Below, piece after piece: positions 17,791 to 25,995 of a DNA stretch of 64,000 nt; the stretch's first letter is position 1; each line of letters opens with the position of its first letter. The notes under the pieces are model-generated. The model worked only from the letters and a program-made list of their open reading frames with translations. It was not told the DNA's origin and made no database searches. A program made the position numbers and the translations under genes. Source of the DNA: TMP-86 sp046347195 (lineage in GTDB: Bacteria; Pseudomonadota; Gammaproteobacteria; Steroidobacterales; Steroidobacteraceae); NCBI GenBank assembly GCA_046347195.1, contig JAXMGQ010000002.1, positions 62,001 through 126,000 on the forward strand, written 5' to 3'.

Positions 17791-19343
17791 GGTGAAACGC
17801 CGGCGGAGGCTGGCGCGAGATGCGGCGAGGCCGGTTCCTGGGCGGGCGCTGCCGGGGGCACCGGTGTGCTGGAGGCCGGCGTCGGCGCGGAGCGCTCAAC
17901 CGGCGCGGCGGTTGGCGCGGCGGTTGGCGCAGCGGTTGGCGCGGCGGTTGGTGCGGGGGCCGGGGCAGCGGCTGGCGCGGTGGCTGGCGAGACGGCGGGT
18001 GCGGCGGGCGGAGCGGTGGCCGGCGCCGAGTCGAGTGCCGAGGGCAGGGGCGGGGGCGAGGCGGCGGGCGAAGCGGCCACACCAGCCTCCTCCGAGTAGA
18101 TCTCGTGCAAGGTCTTGCGCCACTCGACGTACTGCTGCTCGGCACTGCCCGTCAGTTTCAGCGTCCGGCCCTCGACTTCCACCACCTGACCCTTGACCTC
18201 GGCATCGAGGGAGGCGGAGAGTTCCTTGAGCGTCGCCGTGTGGTTCTTGGCCTCGGCATTCTTCTTGAGACCCGAGAGCACGGCATACACCCCGCCCACG
18301 GCCGCCGCGGTGCGCGCCATGCTCTCGGCGCGGCGGCAACTGTAATTGCTGCTGCCGCAGGCGCCCGGGGCGAAGATGCTGCCCAGCACCGCGGCGGCGC
18401 CGAGGATGGTGCGCGTGCGCGCCTGGCTCTTGAGCTTCTCCTCGGCCAGCACTTCGGTGTAGCTGTCGCGGCGCCAGCCGTTGTATGAATCGGTCACCTG
18501 CTCGGAGAAGCTGGCGTACTGGTCGCTCACCGTGTCGATCAACGCTGAGTCGCGCTCGCGGATCTTGCGCACGCGCAGCAGCATCGCATCATCGCTCGCC
18601 GGCAGGCGCTGCAGATGCGCGATGCCATTGCGGTCCGTCTGCAGGTAGCCGCTGAACTTGTCCGGCGCCAGGTCCTGCGCGAACTTCAGCTCCGTCACCT
18701 CCCGGATGGCGGAGCGATCGGCCAGCCCGAGCTTCTCGCGCGCAGCCAGGATGTCATTGGCGATGAGCACGAACAGGTTCGCAAAGGGATCCCGCGCCTT
18801 GGTGGCCGCGGCATCGTGATAGGAGGAGATGTCCGCATCGCCTTCATAACGCTTGGACAGCCACTTGCGTCCCGTGCTGTCGTGCACGTTGACATCGAGC
18901 TTCAGGCGCGCACCGTTGGATTCGACGATGCTGCCGGCGACCAGCACGTCGACGAACTGCACGCTGTCGGGCACCACGCGCACGGCACCCCACTGTCCCG
19001 AGCCCGCCAGCGTGTCGCGCAGGCCATTGGCGAGGAAGCGCGCCTCGGTCCTGCGCACGTCCGGATAGAGTCGCTTCTTCTCGAGCTCGGTGGGGTTGTT
19101 CTCCAGTTCCTTCGGGATGCCCGTGTCGAACACGCGGATGCCGACATCGAGGAGCTGAGCCTCGGGAATCTCCGCGCTGGCGACCGTGGCCTGAAGCTTG
19201 GGCTGGGGCTTGGTGTCCTGCACCATGCAGCCGGCGGGAACCATGGCCACGGCGAGCATGCCGAGCAACAGCGCGATGCGCGGCAAGACTTGCACGGCAC
19301 GGAGCCGAACGCTGCTTCCTACCTCAATGCACGCCGGACGCAT
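17787..19343 (-). CDS. Large lipoprotein with Ala/Pro/Thr-rich C-terminal tail
   Basis: A 518-residue protein. ATG 19343 gives a long n-region followed by a hydrophobic stretch ending in the lipobox PAGC (about residues 35-39); a later GTG start would also leave a normal lipoprotein signal. The mature part has a CsgG-like flavour (LLDVGIRVFDTG, DSVQFVDVLVAGSIVESNG, KLDVNVHDSTGRKWLSKRYEG), a short region with two hydrophobic segments (about 310-355), then a 110-residue tail of PTAAPTAAP-type repeats. The tail DNA is a visible tandem array of a GGCGCGGCGGTT-like unit at about 17890-17970. It probably sits in the outer membrane or on the periplasmic face. Confidence 0.75.
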   Translation of the reverse strand: MRPACIEVGSSVRLRAVQVLPRIALLLGMLAVAMVPAGCMVQDTKPQPKLQATVASAEIPEAQLLDVGIRVFDTGIPKELENNPTELEKKRLYPDVRRTEARFLANGLRDTLAGSGQWGAVRVVPDSVQFVDVLVAGSIVESNGARLKLDVNVHDSTGRKWLSKRYEGDADISSYHDAAATKARDPFANLFVLIANDILAAREKLGLADRSAIREVTELKFAQDLAPDKFSGYLQTDRNGIAHLQRLPASDDAMLLRVRKIRERDSALIDTVSDQYASFSEQVTDSYNGWRRDSYTEVLAEEKLKSQARTRTILGAAAVLGSIFAPGACGSSNYSCRRAESMARTAAAVGGVYAVLSGLKKNAEAKNHTATLKELSASLDAEVKGQVVEVEGRTLKLTGSAEQQYVEWRKTLHEIYSEEAGVAASPAASPPPLPSALDSAPATAPPAAPAVSPATAPAAAPAPAPTAAPTAAPTAAPTAAPVERSAPTPASSTPVPPAAPAQEPASPHLAPASAGVSP

Positions 19344-19346
19344 GCC

Positions 19347-20291
19347 TCACCGTTTGACGCTGTTCTTGTAGTCCTGGTATTCCTTCCACAGCTTCTCGCG
19401 CAGTTCCGGATCGGTCTCCTTCTCCGCCGCCTCGCGCAGCTGTTTGGCCACCAGGTCATCGTTCTCACCGCTCCCGACGCCGGGTGGGATATTGCTCGGC
19501 CCCTTGCCGCCGCCACCCTGCGTGCCGGCGCCGCCGCTCTTGTCGGACTTCAGGTCGCCGTTGCGTCCCTGCCCGCGCTCCTCGCGTCCTTCGGGATCGG
19601 AACGCATGTCGCCATCGCCGCGGCGGTCACGCGCCCCGCGGTCCTGCGAAGCGCCGCCGCGGCCATCGCCATCGGGGCCACCGTTGGGTCCTTCGCCCTC
19701 GCCGCCACCGTCACCATTGCGTGCGCTGCGGCGATCCTCGCGCTCGCGGGCGATGCGTGCCTGCTCCTTGCGAACCTGCGAGTCGAATTCACCCAGCGAA
19801 GCATCGAGCTGTCGGTCAGCCGCGGCTCGACGTTCGTCCGGCGTCTGCGCCGGCACGGAAGGGCCCGCGCCCGAACCGCTGCCGGCATTGGCGCCCTTGC
19901 GGGCCCCCGTGTTCGCGCCGGACTGCGCTCCGGCAGTCGCACCGGTGCTGGCACCGGCGCTCGCGCCTGCGCTGGCTCCTGCGCTGGCACCCGCACTTGC
20001 GCCCGCACTGGCACCCGCGTTGGCACCGGCCGTGGCGCCGGCACTGGCACCTGCGCTGGCCCCTGCATCAACCCCGGCCGACGCGCCCGCCGAAGCACCG
20101 GTTCCGACGCCGACTCCCGCGCCGGCTCCTACTCCTGCTCCCGCTCCGCCGGTGGTTCCGGCGCCGGCTCCGGCGCCCGCGCCTCCGCCGACGCTCGCAC
20201 AGCCCGCCATGGCGCAGCCGAGCATGAGCACCGTGACCAGGGGGGATGTCCGGCGCAGCTTCAGGGTCGGGTAGATCATGGACGTCGACAT
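19347..20291 (-). CDS. Lipoprotein with long Ala/Ser/Gly repeat and charged C-terminus
   Basis: A 314-residue protein. ATG 20291 lies 1 nt past the stop of the upstream gene (TGACATG), so translation is coupled. The signal peptide ends in the lipobox MAGC. Residues from about 35 to 135 are almost pure Gly/Ala/Ser/Val/Thr in AGASAG-type repeats with no charged residue for long stretches. A highly charged Arg/Asp/Gly region follows, and a short helical tail (LVAKQLREAAEKETDPELREKLWKEY). The repeat may be a flexible or silk-like spacer. No family is recognised; the repeat region is likely to vary between strains. Confidence 0.72.
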   Translation of the reverse strand: MSTSMIYPTLKLRRTSPLVTVLMLGCAMAGCASVGGGAGAGAGAGTTGGAGAGVGAGAGVGVGTGASAGASAGVDAGASAGASAGATAGANAGASAGASAGASAGASAGASAGASTGATAGAQSGANTGARKGANAGSGSGAGPSVPAQTPDERRAAADRQLDASLGEFDSQVRKEQARIAREREDRRSARNGDGGGEGEGPNGGPDGDGRGGASQDRGARDRRGDGDMRSDPEGREERGQGRNGDLKSDKSGGAGTQGGGGKGPSNIPPGVGSGENDDLVAKQLREAAEKETDPELREKLWKEYQDYKNSVKR

Positions 20292-20292
20292 G

Positions 20293-20997
20293 TCAGTGTC
20301 GGGCAATGGTGGGTGCCACCGGCTTGGCCGCCGGTTCACCGCGCAGGAAGGTCTTGAGCTGGTCCGAGAGGCGATTGCACGCCGTGCCCTGCACGCGGGC
20401 GATGAAGGGCAGCGGCACGACGGCGCCCACGAGCGCCGAGGTGCCGGTGACATCCGCACTGACGGTGCCAGCGGAACGCGACTGCCTGAGGTCCCAGACG
20501 GTGGCCTGGTAATCCGACTCCTTCTCCCACCAGCCGAAGCCGATGCAGCCGGCCGCGCCGGGCGCTGCGCCGCAGGCGAGGCTTCCACCGCTGTCCGTCT
20601 TGCGTGTCACACCATTCACCCATACCACGTACCGCACGCCGGTCTGCTCGAGCCGGTGCGCCACCTCCTCGTGCAAGAGCAGGTCGGAAACGGCTTCGGC
20701 CCGCACCGGCGCCGTGCTCGGCTCGAACCATGGGAACATCGCGTTCACGAATGCCTCATTGTCGTGCACCTTGAAACCGTTCGTGCCTGACTTGAGCCGG
20801 TCGCCGACGCAGTCCAGGAACTTGGCTTCCGTGCCGGCACCATCGGTCTGGGGCTTGGCCAGGACCACGATGCCCTCATCGGCGCCCACCACCGTCGCCA
20901 TCTCACGGACCTCATCGGTGCGCGCGCGCATGCAGCCCACCAGCGCCACGCAGCCAAGGGCGCAGATGATGAGCGTTGCCGGACGCCTGCTGGGCAT
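20293..20997 (-). CDS. Lipoprotein, first gene of the VWA/channel operon
   Basis: A 234-residue predicted lipoprotein. ATG 20997 gives MPSRRPATLIICALGCVALVGC with the lipobox LVGC; ATG 21006 and 21039 are alternatives. The mature part starts RARTDEVREMATVVGADEGIVVLAKP and contains HEEVAHRLEQTGVRYVVWVNG and two internal Cys (LACGAAPGAAGCIGFGWW) that could form a disulfide. The overall pattern suggests a nucleotide-binding-like or CsgG-like alpha/beta fold seen in many envelope lipoproteins. It is the promoter-proximal gene; a TATACT-type -10 element (minus strand, 21028-21033) lies upstream. Confidence 0.7.
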   Translation of the reverse strand: MPSRRPATLIICALGCVALVGCMRARTDEVREMATVVGADEGIVVLAKPQTDGAGTEAKFLDCVGDRLKSGTNGFKVHDNEAFVNAMFPWFEPSTAPVRAEAVSDLLLHEEVAHRLEQTGVRYVVWVNGVTRKTDSGGSLACGAAPGAAGCIGFGWWEKESDYQATVWDLRQSRSAGTVSADVTGTSALVGAVVPLPFIARVQGTACNRLSDQLKTFLRGEPAAKPVAPTIARH

Positions 20998-21027
20998 GGG
21001 GCACATCCCGAATCTGTGGGGTTTTCG

Positions 21028-21033
21028 AGTATA
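21028..21033 (-). promoter_or_regulatory. Candidate -10 element of the VWA/channel operon
   Basis: On the minus strand this reads TATACT, about 30 nt before ATG 20997 and directly after the preceding radical SAM gene. No good -35 hexamer is found at the right distance, so it may need an activator or be used weakly. It is the only promoter-like site seen before the 11-gene run. Confidence 0.3.
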
Positions 21034-21060
21034 CGGCAAGGCCCCAAGTTCCCGCCGACC

Positions 21061-22128
21061 TTACCAGCCGAAGCCGAACTGATCTCCGCTCCGGGCCGGC
21101 ACCTTGAACTGGTCGCAGGACAGGGTCGGGCGCGGGAAGCCAGAAATCTTCAAGCGCCGGGCCAGGACCTCGAAGCGCCTGGCCAATAGCCGGGCCTCCA
21201 CTCCCTGGCCCTTGAAGCGCGATCCGAACCGGGTGTCGTTGAGCCGCCCGCCCCGCATGGCCCGGATGCGCGAAAGCACGTGATCGGCCCGCAGCGGCAG
21301 GTGGGTCCGCAGCCAATCCTCGAACAAGTCCTTGAGTTCATTGGGCAAACGCAACAGGACATAGCCGGCGCTGCCCGCGCCGGCGGCCACCGCGGCCGCG
21401 ATGATCTGCTCGAGTTCGTGATCATTGACGGCCGGAATCATCGGTGCCGCCAGCACGCCCACGGCGACGCCCGCCTCGTGCAGGGAGCGGATCGCCTTGA
21501 GCCGGGCGGCAGGACTTGGCGCCCGCGGCTCGAGGCTCCGCTTCAGCTCCTCATCCAGGGTGGTGAGGCTGATGAACACCTGACAGAGCCCCCGCCTTGA
21601 CATATCGGCCAGCAGGTCGAGGTCCCGCAGCACGGTATGGCTCTTGGTCACCAGCGTGAACGCATGGTTGAATCGCTGCAGCACCTGGATCAGGCCCCGC
21701 GTGATCCGCAGCTCGCGCTCGATGGGCTGGTAGGGGTCGGTGTTGGCGCCGAGCTGGATCAGCCTGGGCACGTAGGAGGGCGCCGACAGCTCCATCTCCA
21801 GGAGCTCGACGGCATTGGACTTGTAGAAAAGCTTCGTCTCGAAATCCAGCCCCGGCGAAAGGTTCAGGTACGCATGCGAAGGCCGGGCGAAGCAGTAGAT
21901 GCAACCATGCTCGCAGCCGCGATACGGATTGATCGACTGCTCGAAGGGGATGTCGGGGGAATCGTTGCGCGAGATGATGCTGCGCGCGACCTCCGCGCGC
22001 ACCGTCGTGGGCACCGGCGACTCCTCGACCTCGCGCCACCAGCCATCATCCACCGCCTCGACCCGGCGGCTTTCGAATCGACCCTCGGTGTTCTGGCTGG
22101 TGCCGCGGCCTTTGATGGGAACGCGCAT
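21061..22128 (-). CDS. PA0069 family radical SAM protein
   Basis: A 355-residue protein. ATG 22128 begins MRVPIKGRGTSQNTEGRFES, the typical N-terminus of the PA0069 (Rv2578c-like) family. The radical SAM [4Fe-4S] motif is in INPYRGCEHGCIYCFARPSH (CX3CX2C). Later blocks are LIQLGANTDPYQPIE, TLVTKSHTVLRDLDLL, VFISLTTLD and APMIPAVND. The reaction is unknown; relatives are sometimes annotated as DNA repair photolyase-like because of spore photoproduct lyase similarity. It is transcribed in the same direction as the operon downstream but is separated from it by a promoter-like site. Confidence 0.92.
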   Translation of the reverse strand: MRVPIKGRGTSQNTEGRFESRRVEAVDDGWWREVEESPVPTTVRAEVARSIISRNDSPDIPFEQSINPYRGCEHGCIYCFARPSHAYLNLSPGLDFETKLFYKSNAVELLEMELSAPSYVPRLIQLGANTDPYQPIERELRITRGLIQVLQRFNHAFTLVTKSHTVLRDLDLLADMSRRGLCQVFISLTTLDEELKRSLEPRAPSPAARLKAIRSLHEAGVAVGVLAAPMIPAVNDHELEQIIAAAVAAGAGSAGYVLLRLPNELKDLFEDWLRTHLPLRADHVLSRIRAMRGGRLNDTRFGSRFKGQGVEARLLARRFEVLARRLKISGFPRPTLSCDQFKVPARSGDQFGFGW

Positions 22129-22177
22129 GCGCCCAGCGTAGCGCCGGCGGAAGCGGCGCGCATGCCGCGCCGCGTGA

Positions 22178-22573
22178 TCACCCCATCGCGGACACGTGCT
22201 CCGGCTCGATCTTGAACAACACGCGCTTCTCGCCCGGCTGGCGGAACGGATAGGGCTTGCCCAGGTATCGCTGCGACAGCGCATCGATGCTGGCATCCGC
22301 GCCGTTCTCGGTTCGCTCAGCCACGCGGCCGCGCACTTCCAGGTAGCGGTAGGAATTGGCCGGGTCGAGGATGGACAGGGCAACGCGCCCGTCACGGACC
22401 ATGTTGCGATCCTTCTGCCGGCCGATGGCCGTGTTCACGTGGATGTAGCGGCCATCGTAGGACACCCAGACGGGGGTGACCTGGGGCCGCCCGTCCGGCA
22501 TCACCGTGGCCAGATGAGCGAAGGCGGGCTTCTCGAACAGATCACGGAACTTGTCGGGAATGATCTGGGGCAT
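22178..22573 (-). CDS. PNPOx-like (PPOX class) flavin/F420-type protein
   Basis: A 131-residue split-barrel protein, the usual length for PPOX-class proteins. ATG 22573 is preceded by CAGGAG at a good distance. Motifs: PAFAHLATVMPDGRPQVTPVWVSYDG (strands 1-2), HVNTAIGRQKDRNMVRDGRVALSI, and YRYLEVRGRV. These match pyridoxamine 5'-phosphate oxidase-like and F420-dependent enzymes; the electron carrier cannot be told from the sequence. It stands alone between the radical SAM gene and an old gene remnant. Confidence 0.87.
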   Translation of the reverse strand: MPQIIPDKFRDLFEKPAFAHLATVMPDGRPQVTPVWVSYDGRYIHVNTAIGRQKDRNMVRDGRVALSILDPANSYRYLEVRGRVAERTENGADASIDALSQRYLGKPYPFRQPGEKRVLFKIEPEHVSAMG

Positions 22574-22638
22574 GACACACTCCTGGGAAAGCGTCGAAGT
22601 GTAGCGCGGGTGGGGTCGGTGCGCGCGAAGGTGCATCA

Positions 22639-22853
22639 TATGCGCCACCTGCCGCGACTCCTGCGGCTGCTGGCGCAGCATTCGGCGCAGTTGGTGAACT
22701 ACACCGGTCTCGGCGCCTCTCTCGGGCCTGCGCAAGCTCGCCGAGGTGTGCGGAAAGCGATTCGCGCTGGGTATCGCGCTGTATGACCACGATACCGTCG
22801 TACCCTTTGGGGAAAGACTCCTGGCGGTGCCGATTTCCGGATTGTGGGGTTGA
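22639..22853 (+). pseudogene. Remnant of a DUF4143-type AAA ATPase gene
   Basis: Two family-like pieces lie in different frames. The first reads LPRLLRLLAQHSAQLVNYTG, like the DUF4143 helix block; the second reads KRFALGIALYDHDTVVPFGE and ends LAVPISGLWG with TGA at 22851-22853, like the extreme C-terminus of the same ATPases. The middle is deleted at about 22720. These ATPases are often mobile or accessory, so this is the trace of a lost gene. The assignment is from memory of the family pattern. Confidence 0.45.
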
Positions 22854-22857
22854 GGAC

Positions 22858-23550
22858 TCACCCCACCATCAAGACCAGCCGCTCCAGCACCTCGCGCACG
22901 ATGCGATCGCAGCGCGCGCCGTCGAAGCGGAACAGCTCGCGCTCGGCGAGGTCGACGTCGCGGGCCAGTGACTCGCGCAGCAGGCTACGCGCACGGAAAT
23001 GCCGGCTGCGCACCGTCTCCTCGGGCAGCCCGAGCACGCTCGCCACCTCGCCGACGTCGAGATCCTCCACCGAGCGCAGCACGAACACGACGCGGAAGGA
23101 CTCCGGCAGCTCGCTCACCTTGCGTTCGAGCAGCTCGCGCATCTGCTGGCGCTCGACCTCGCGATCGGGCTCGGGTGAGTCGTCGGCCACGCCATCCATC
23201 TGGGGTCCCGCCTCCTGCTCGCTGATCATCGGCACGATGTTGTCGCGGCGGCGAACGCGCCGCCGCCGCGCCAGGCATTCGTTGAGCACGAGGCGTGACA
23301 GCCAGGTGGACAGGGAGGCTTCGCCCCGGAATCCTCCCATGCCGAGCCAGGCACGTACATAGGCCTCCTGCAGCGCTTCCTCGGCCTCGGCATCCACGCC
23401 CAGCGTGGCGCGCGCCAGCCGGAACAGCCGGCCATTGAAGCGGCGCATGAGGGATTCGAAGGCGGCGCGATCACCGCCGGCGATGCGCCGCACGAGCCCG
23501 GCATCATCGGCCGCCCGTCCGCCGGCGAGCAGGGCATCCTGCGGCATCAT
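22858..23550 (-). CDS. ECF-type RNA polymerase sigma factor
   Basis: A 230-residue sigma-70 family protein. Region 2 is visible as DRAAFESLMRRFNGRLFRLAR..EEALQEAYVRAWL.. FRGEASLSTWLSRLVLNECL, and region 4 as LPESFRVVFVLRSVEDLDVGEVASVLGLPEETVRSRHFRAR. A 40-residue tail follows. It is the last gene of a run DUF4142 - cupredoxin - sigma with gaps of 21 nt or less, so the sigma may control its own operon, perhaps in response to copper or redox stress. No anti-sigma gene is adjacent. Confidence 0.9.
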   Translation of the reverse strand: MMPQDALLAGGRAADDAGLVRRIAGGDRAAFESLMRRFNGRLFRLARATLGVDAEAEEALQEAYVRAWLGMGGFRGEASLSTWLSRLVLNECLARRRRVRRRDNIVPMISEQEAGPQMDGVADDSPEPDREVERQQMRELLERKVSELPESFRVVFVLRSVEDLDVGEVASVLGLPEETVRSRHFRARSLLRESLARDVDLAERELFRFDGARCDRIVREVLERLVLMVG

Positions 23551-23571
23551 CGGCCTTTCCCCAATGAGTCT

Positions 23572-23886
23572 TCAGCGGACATGGATACGGCCCTTCATGG
23601 TCGGGTGGAGCACGCAGAGGTAATCGTACTCGCCGGCGCGCGCGGCGACATAGGTCCAGGTCCCTTGCACTGCGATCTCATGCGAATCGAACGCCCCGTT
23701 GCTCGCGGTGGCGGTGTGTGGAAACAGGTCGCGGTTCACCCACCGGATGCGATCACCGCGGTTGACGGTGATCTGTTGCGGGTTGAAGCGCATGTTCTCC
23801 ACGACGATGACGTGCAGCCGGGGACTGGCGCCGGCCGCCGCGGTGGCGGCCAGCGTCATCAGCAGCGTTGCAGCCACCGCGCGCAC
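23572..23886 (-). CDS. Cupredoxin (plastocyanin/azurin-like) exported protein
   Basis: A 104-residue exported protein. GTG 23886 lies 1 nt after the upstream stop (TGAAGTG) and gives a clean signal peptide (MRAVAATLLMTLAATAAAG). The mature part has the type-1 copper fold: MRFNPQQITVNRGDRIRWVN, then His in LFPHTATA, and the C-terminal ligand loop YLCVLHPTMKG (Cys, His, Met). All four copper ligands are present. It probably carries electrons or binds copper in the periplasm. It is flanked by DUF4142 and a sigma factor gene. Confidence 0.88.
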   Translation of the reverse strand: MRAVAATLLMTLAATAAAGASPRLHVIVVENMRFNPQQITVNRGDRIRWVNRDLFPHTATASNGAFDSHEIAVQGTWTYVAARAGEYDYLCVLHPTMKGRIHVR

Positions 23887-23887
23887 T

Positions 23888-24421
23888 TCAGCCGCCTGCG
23901 GAACCCAGGGTTCCGCGCAGCTTCTTCGCATGCTCCAGGTGCGCGACGAACGCCGGCCGCACCTTCACCAGCAGCGCCTTGAGCTCGGCATTGTGCGCAT
24001 TCGGGATGAGCACCTGGTCCACGGCATCGAGCACGGCCTGGTGATAGGACACCTCGTGGTCCACGTAGGCCCTGTCGAAGTCGGCGCCCTGCAGCGCGCG
24101 CAGCGCCGCGAGATTGTCATCGCCGCCCTTCTGCAGGCTCTTGCTCGTGTCATTGGGCTCGGGCGTGACGTGCAATTTCTGCACGAGCTGGGTTGCCGCC
24201 TGGTTGACGCCGCTGTGGTCGGTGATCATGAGTTGCGCGAAATCGCGCACCGGTGTGCTGTGCGAGGTCGACACGGCCAGCTTGCCGGCGTCGATGTCCA
24301 CCTGGTTCGCCGTGACCACGATGGCGGCGATCTGCGGATCGCTGGGGCCGCCCTTGGACGCAGCGGCGCTGGCGACCCCGGCCACAGCGATGGCGAGGTA
24401 TGCGACATAAGACAGTTTCAT
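23888..24421 (-). CDS. DUF4142 family exported protein
   Basis: A 177-residue protein with a signal peptide (LSYVAYLAIAVAGVASAAA). The helical ferritin-like DUF4142 pattern is clear: IAAIVVTANQVDIDAGKLA, STPVRDFAQLMITDHSGVNQAA, DFDRAYVDHEVSYHQAVLDAVD and ALLVKVRPAFVAHLEHAKKL. DUF4142 proteins are periplasmic four-helix bundles of unknown chemistry, often found with stress genes. It is the first gene of the operon with the cupredoxin and sigma factor. Confidence 0.88.
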   Translation of the reverse strand: MKLSYVAYLAIAVAGVASAAASKGGPSDPQIAAIVVTANQVDIDAGKLAVSTSHSTPVRDFAQLMITDHSGVNQAATQLVQKLHVTPEPNDTSKSLQKGGDDNLAALRALQGADFDRAYVDHEVSYHQAVLDAVDQVLIPNAHNAELKALLVKVRPAFVAHLEHAKKLRGTLGSAGG

Positions 24422-24576
24422 GGTGCGGTCCCCTTGGATGTTGGTAGGTACGTGATGGATGTCACGAGCCGCAGCGGCGTTCCCGCGCCCTGCCGGCCCG
24501 GACCATTCCCCCTGGCGTAACCCTGTTGCGCCGCCCGCCGCGATTCACTCCTTCGGGTTCATCACCAGGAGTCGAC

Positions 24577-25410
24577 ATGAAACGCTTCGGAATCGCAGCC
24601 CTGCTGCTGGTCAGCGCCTGCCAGGCGCAGGGGGTGGGCCATCTGGCCCGCGTGCAGATCGTGGACCGCGACAGCGGCGCCATCCTCACGCCCTACCGTC
24701 ATCATGGCGAGTACTGGGTGGCCGGACGGCCCGGCGCGCGCTACGCCATCCGCATCACCAACCCGCGCGATGAGCGGCTGATGGCGGTGATGGCGGTGGA
24801 TGGCATCAACGTGATCACCGGCCAGAACGGCGGCTGGAACCAGAGCGGCTACGTGTTCGCGCCGGGCGAATCCTGCGAGGTGGCGGGCTGGCGCAAGAGC
24901 GATGATGAGGTCGCGGCCTTCGAGTTCACCGCATCGCCCGATTCCTATGCGGCGCGCACCGGGCGGCCGGGCAACATCGGCGTCATTGGCCTTGCGGTGT
25001 TTCGCGAACGGCCGCTGCCGCCGCCGATCATGGAGCCGCAGCGCCGGTACACCCCAGATGATGCGAGGGCGGAAGCTTCGCGCGAGGCGGCGCCGGCGGC
25101 GGCGCCCGCCCCCTCGCAGTCGGGCAATACCGCCCGGCAGGACAAGGCGGTGGCCGGCGCGGAGCATGCCGCCCGCGCGCCCAGCCTGGGCACGGGCCAT
25201 GGCGCCCGGGAATACTCGCACGTCGACAGCACCCGCTTCGACAAGCTGAGCGAGACACCCGCGGAGATCATCCGCATCCGCTACGACAGCTACGACAACC
25301 TCGTTGCCATGGGCATCATCCCGCGCCGCTGGCGGCCCGCGCCCTCGCCCGACCCCTTCCCGGATACGCCGTTTCGCTCGTATGTTCCGGATCCACCCGG
25401 AGGTGGTTGA
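24577..25410 (+). CDS. Putative lipoprotein of unknown family
   Basis: A 277-residue protein starting at ATG 24577 with CAGGAG upstream. The signal ends at the lipobox-like VSAC, about residue 16. Residues 20-150 are beta-rich (VQIVDRDSGAILTPYRHHGEYWV, YAIRITNPRDERLMAVMAVDG, FAPGESCEVAGWRKS) and look like a stalk or carbohydrate-binding-like domain. A Pro/Ala-rich linker (about 165-210) leads to a C-terminal EIIRIRYDSYDNLVAMGI segment. It is transcribed just before the second ECF sigma gene (12-nt gap) and could be under its control. Confidence 0.68.
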   Translation: MKRFGIAALLLVSACQAQGVGHLARVQIVDRDSGAILTPYRHHGEYWVAGRPGARYAIRITNPRDERLMAVMAVDGINVITGQNGGWNQSGYVFAPGESCEVAGWRKSDDEVAAFEFTASPDSYAARTGRPGNIGVIGLAVFRERPLPPPIMEPQRRYTPDDARAEASREAAPAAAPAPSQSGNTARQDKAVAGAEHAARAPSLGTGHGAREYSHVDSTRFDKLSETPAEIIRIRYDSYDNLVAMGIIPRRWRPAPSPDPFPDTPFRSYVPDPPGGG

Positions 25411-25422
25411 TAATAGGAGCCG

Positions 25423-25995
25423 ATGGATCTCAAGGCAGAGTCCGACGAGGATTTGATGTTGCGCTTCGGACGCGGCGATGCGGCCGCGTTCGAAGCGCTT
25501 TACCAGCGGCACGAGTCGCGCCTGTTCCGCTACCTGTTCCGGCAGCTCAGGAACCAGGCCGGCGCCGACGATGTGATGCAGGATGTCTGGTTCGCCGTGG
25601 CGCGCAGCGCACCCCGTTACCAGCCGAGCGCGAAATTCACGACCTGGCTGTTCACGCTGGCGCACAACCGGATGATCGACGTGCTGCGCAAGCAGCGGCC
25701 GCAGCAGAGCCTGGACCAGGCGGACGATGAGGCAGAAGCGCTGCGCGAACGGCTCCCGGCCGATGGCCGGGAGGAGCCCGAGCGGCGCGCCAGCCGCGAA
25801 GAGCAGGCCGAGGCGCTGATCGACGCCGTGGCCCGGCTGCCCGCCGATCAGCGCGATGCCTTCCTGATGCAGACGGAGGGCGAGTTGAGCCTCGAGGAGA
25901 TCGCCCAGGCAACCGGCGCGAACTTCGAGACCGTGAAGAGCCGGCTGCGCTATGCGCGCGCCAAGCTCAAGACATTGTTGTGGGAGTACGCATGA
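25423..25995 (+). CDS. ECF-type RNA polymerase sigma factor (sigma-24/RpoE-like)
   Basis: A 190-residue sigma factor: region 2 has DEDLMLRFGRGDAAAFEALYQRH and DDVMQDVWFAVARSAPRYQPS..FTTWLFTLAHNRMID; region 4 has LPADQRDAFLMQTEGELSLEEIAQATGANFETVKSRLRYARAKLK. The stop overlaps the next gene's start (ATGA at 25992-25995), so the two are made together, as usual for a sigma/anti-sigma pair. Confidence 0.92.
   Translation: MDLKAESDEDLMLRFGRGDAAAFEALYQRHESRLFRYLFRQLRNQAGADDVMQDVWFAVARSAPRYQPSAKFTTWLFTLAHNRMIDVLRKQRPQQSLDQADDEAEALRERLPADGREEPERRASREEQAEALIDAVARLPADQRDAFLMQTEGELSLEEIAQATGANFETVKSRLRYARAKLKTLLWEYA

Noticed and set aside
17787..18060. Minisatellite as an independent element
   Set aside because: The tandem repeats are in-frame coding sequence for the Ala/Pro/Thr tail of a lipoprotein.
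7495..20997. Zorya, T6SS or Tol-Pal system
   Set aside because: No helicase/nuclease, no sheath or VgrG, no TolB/Pal; only the channel family is shared.
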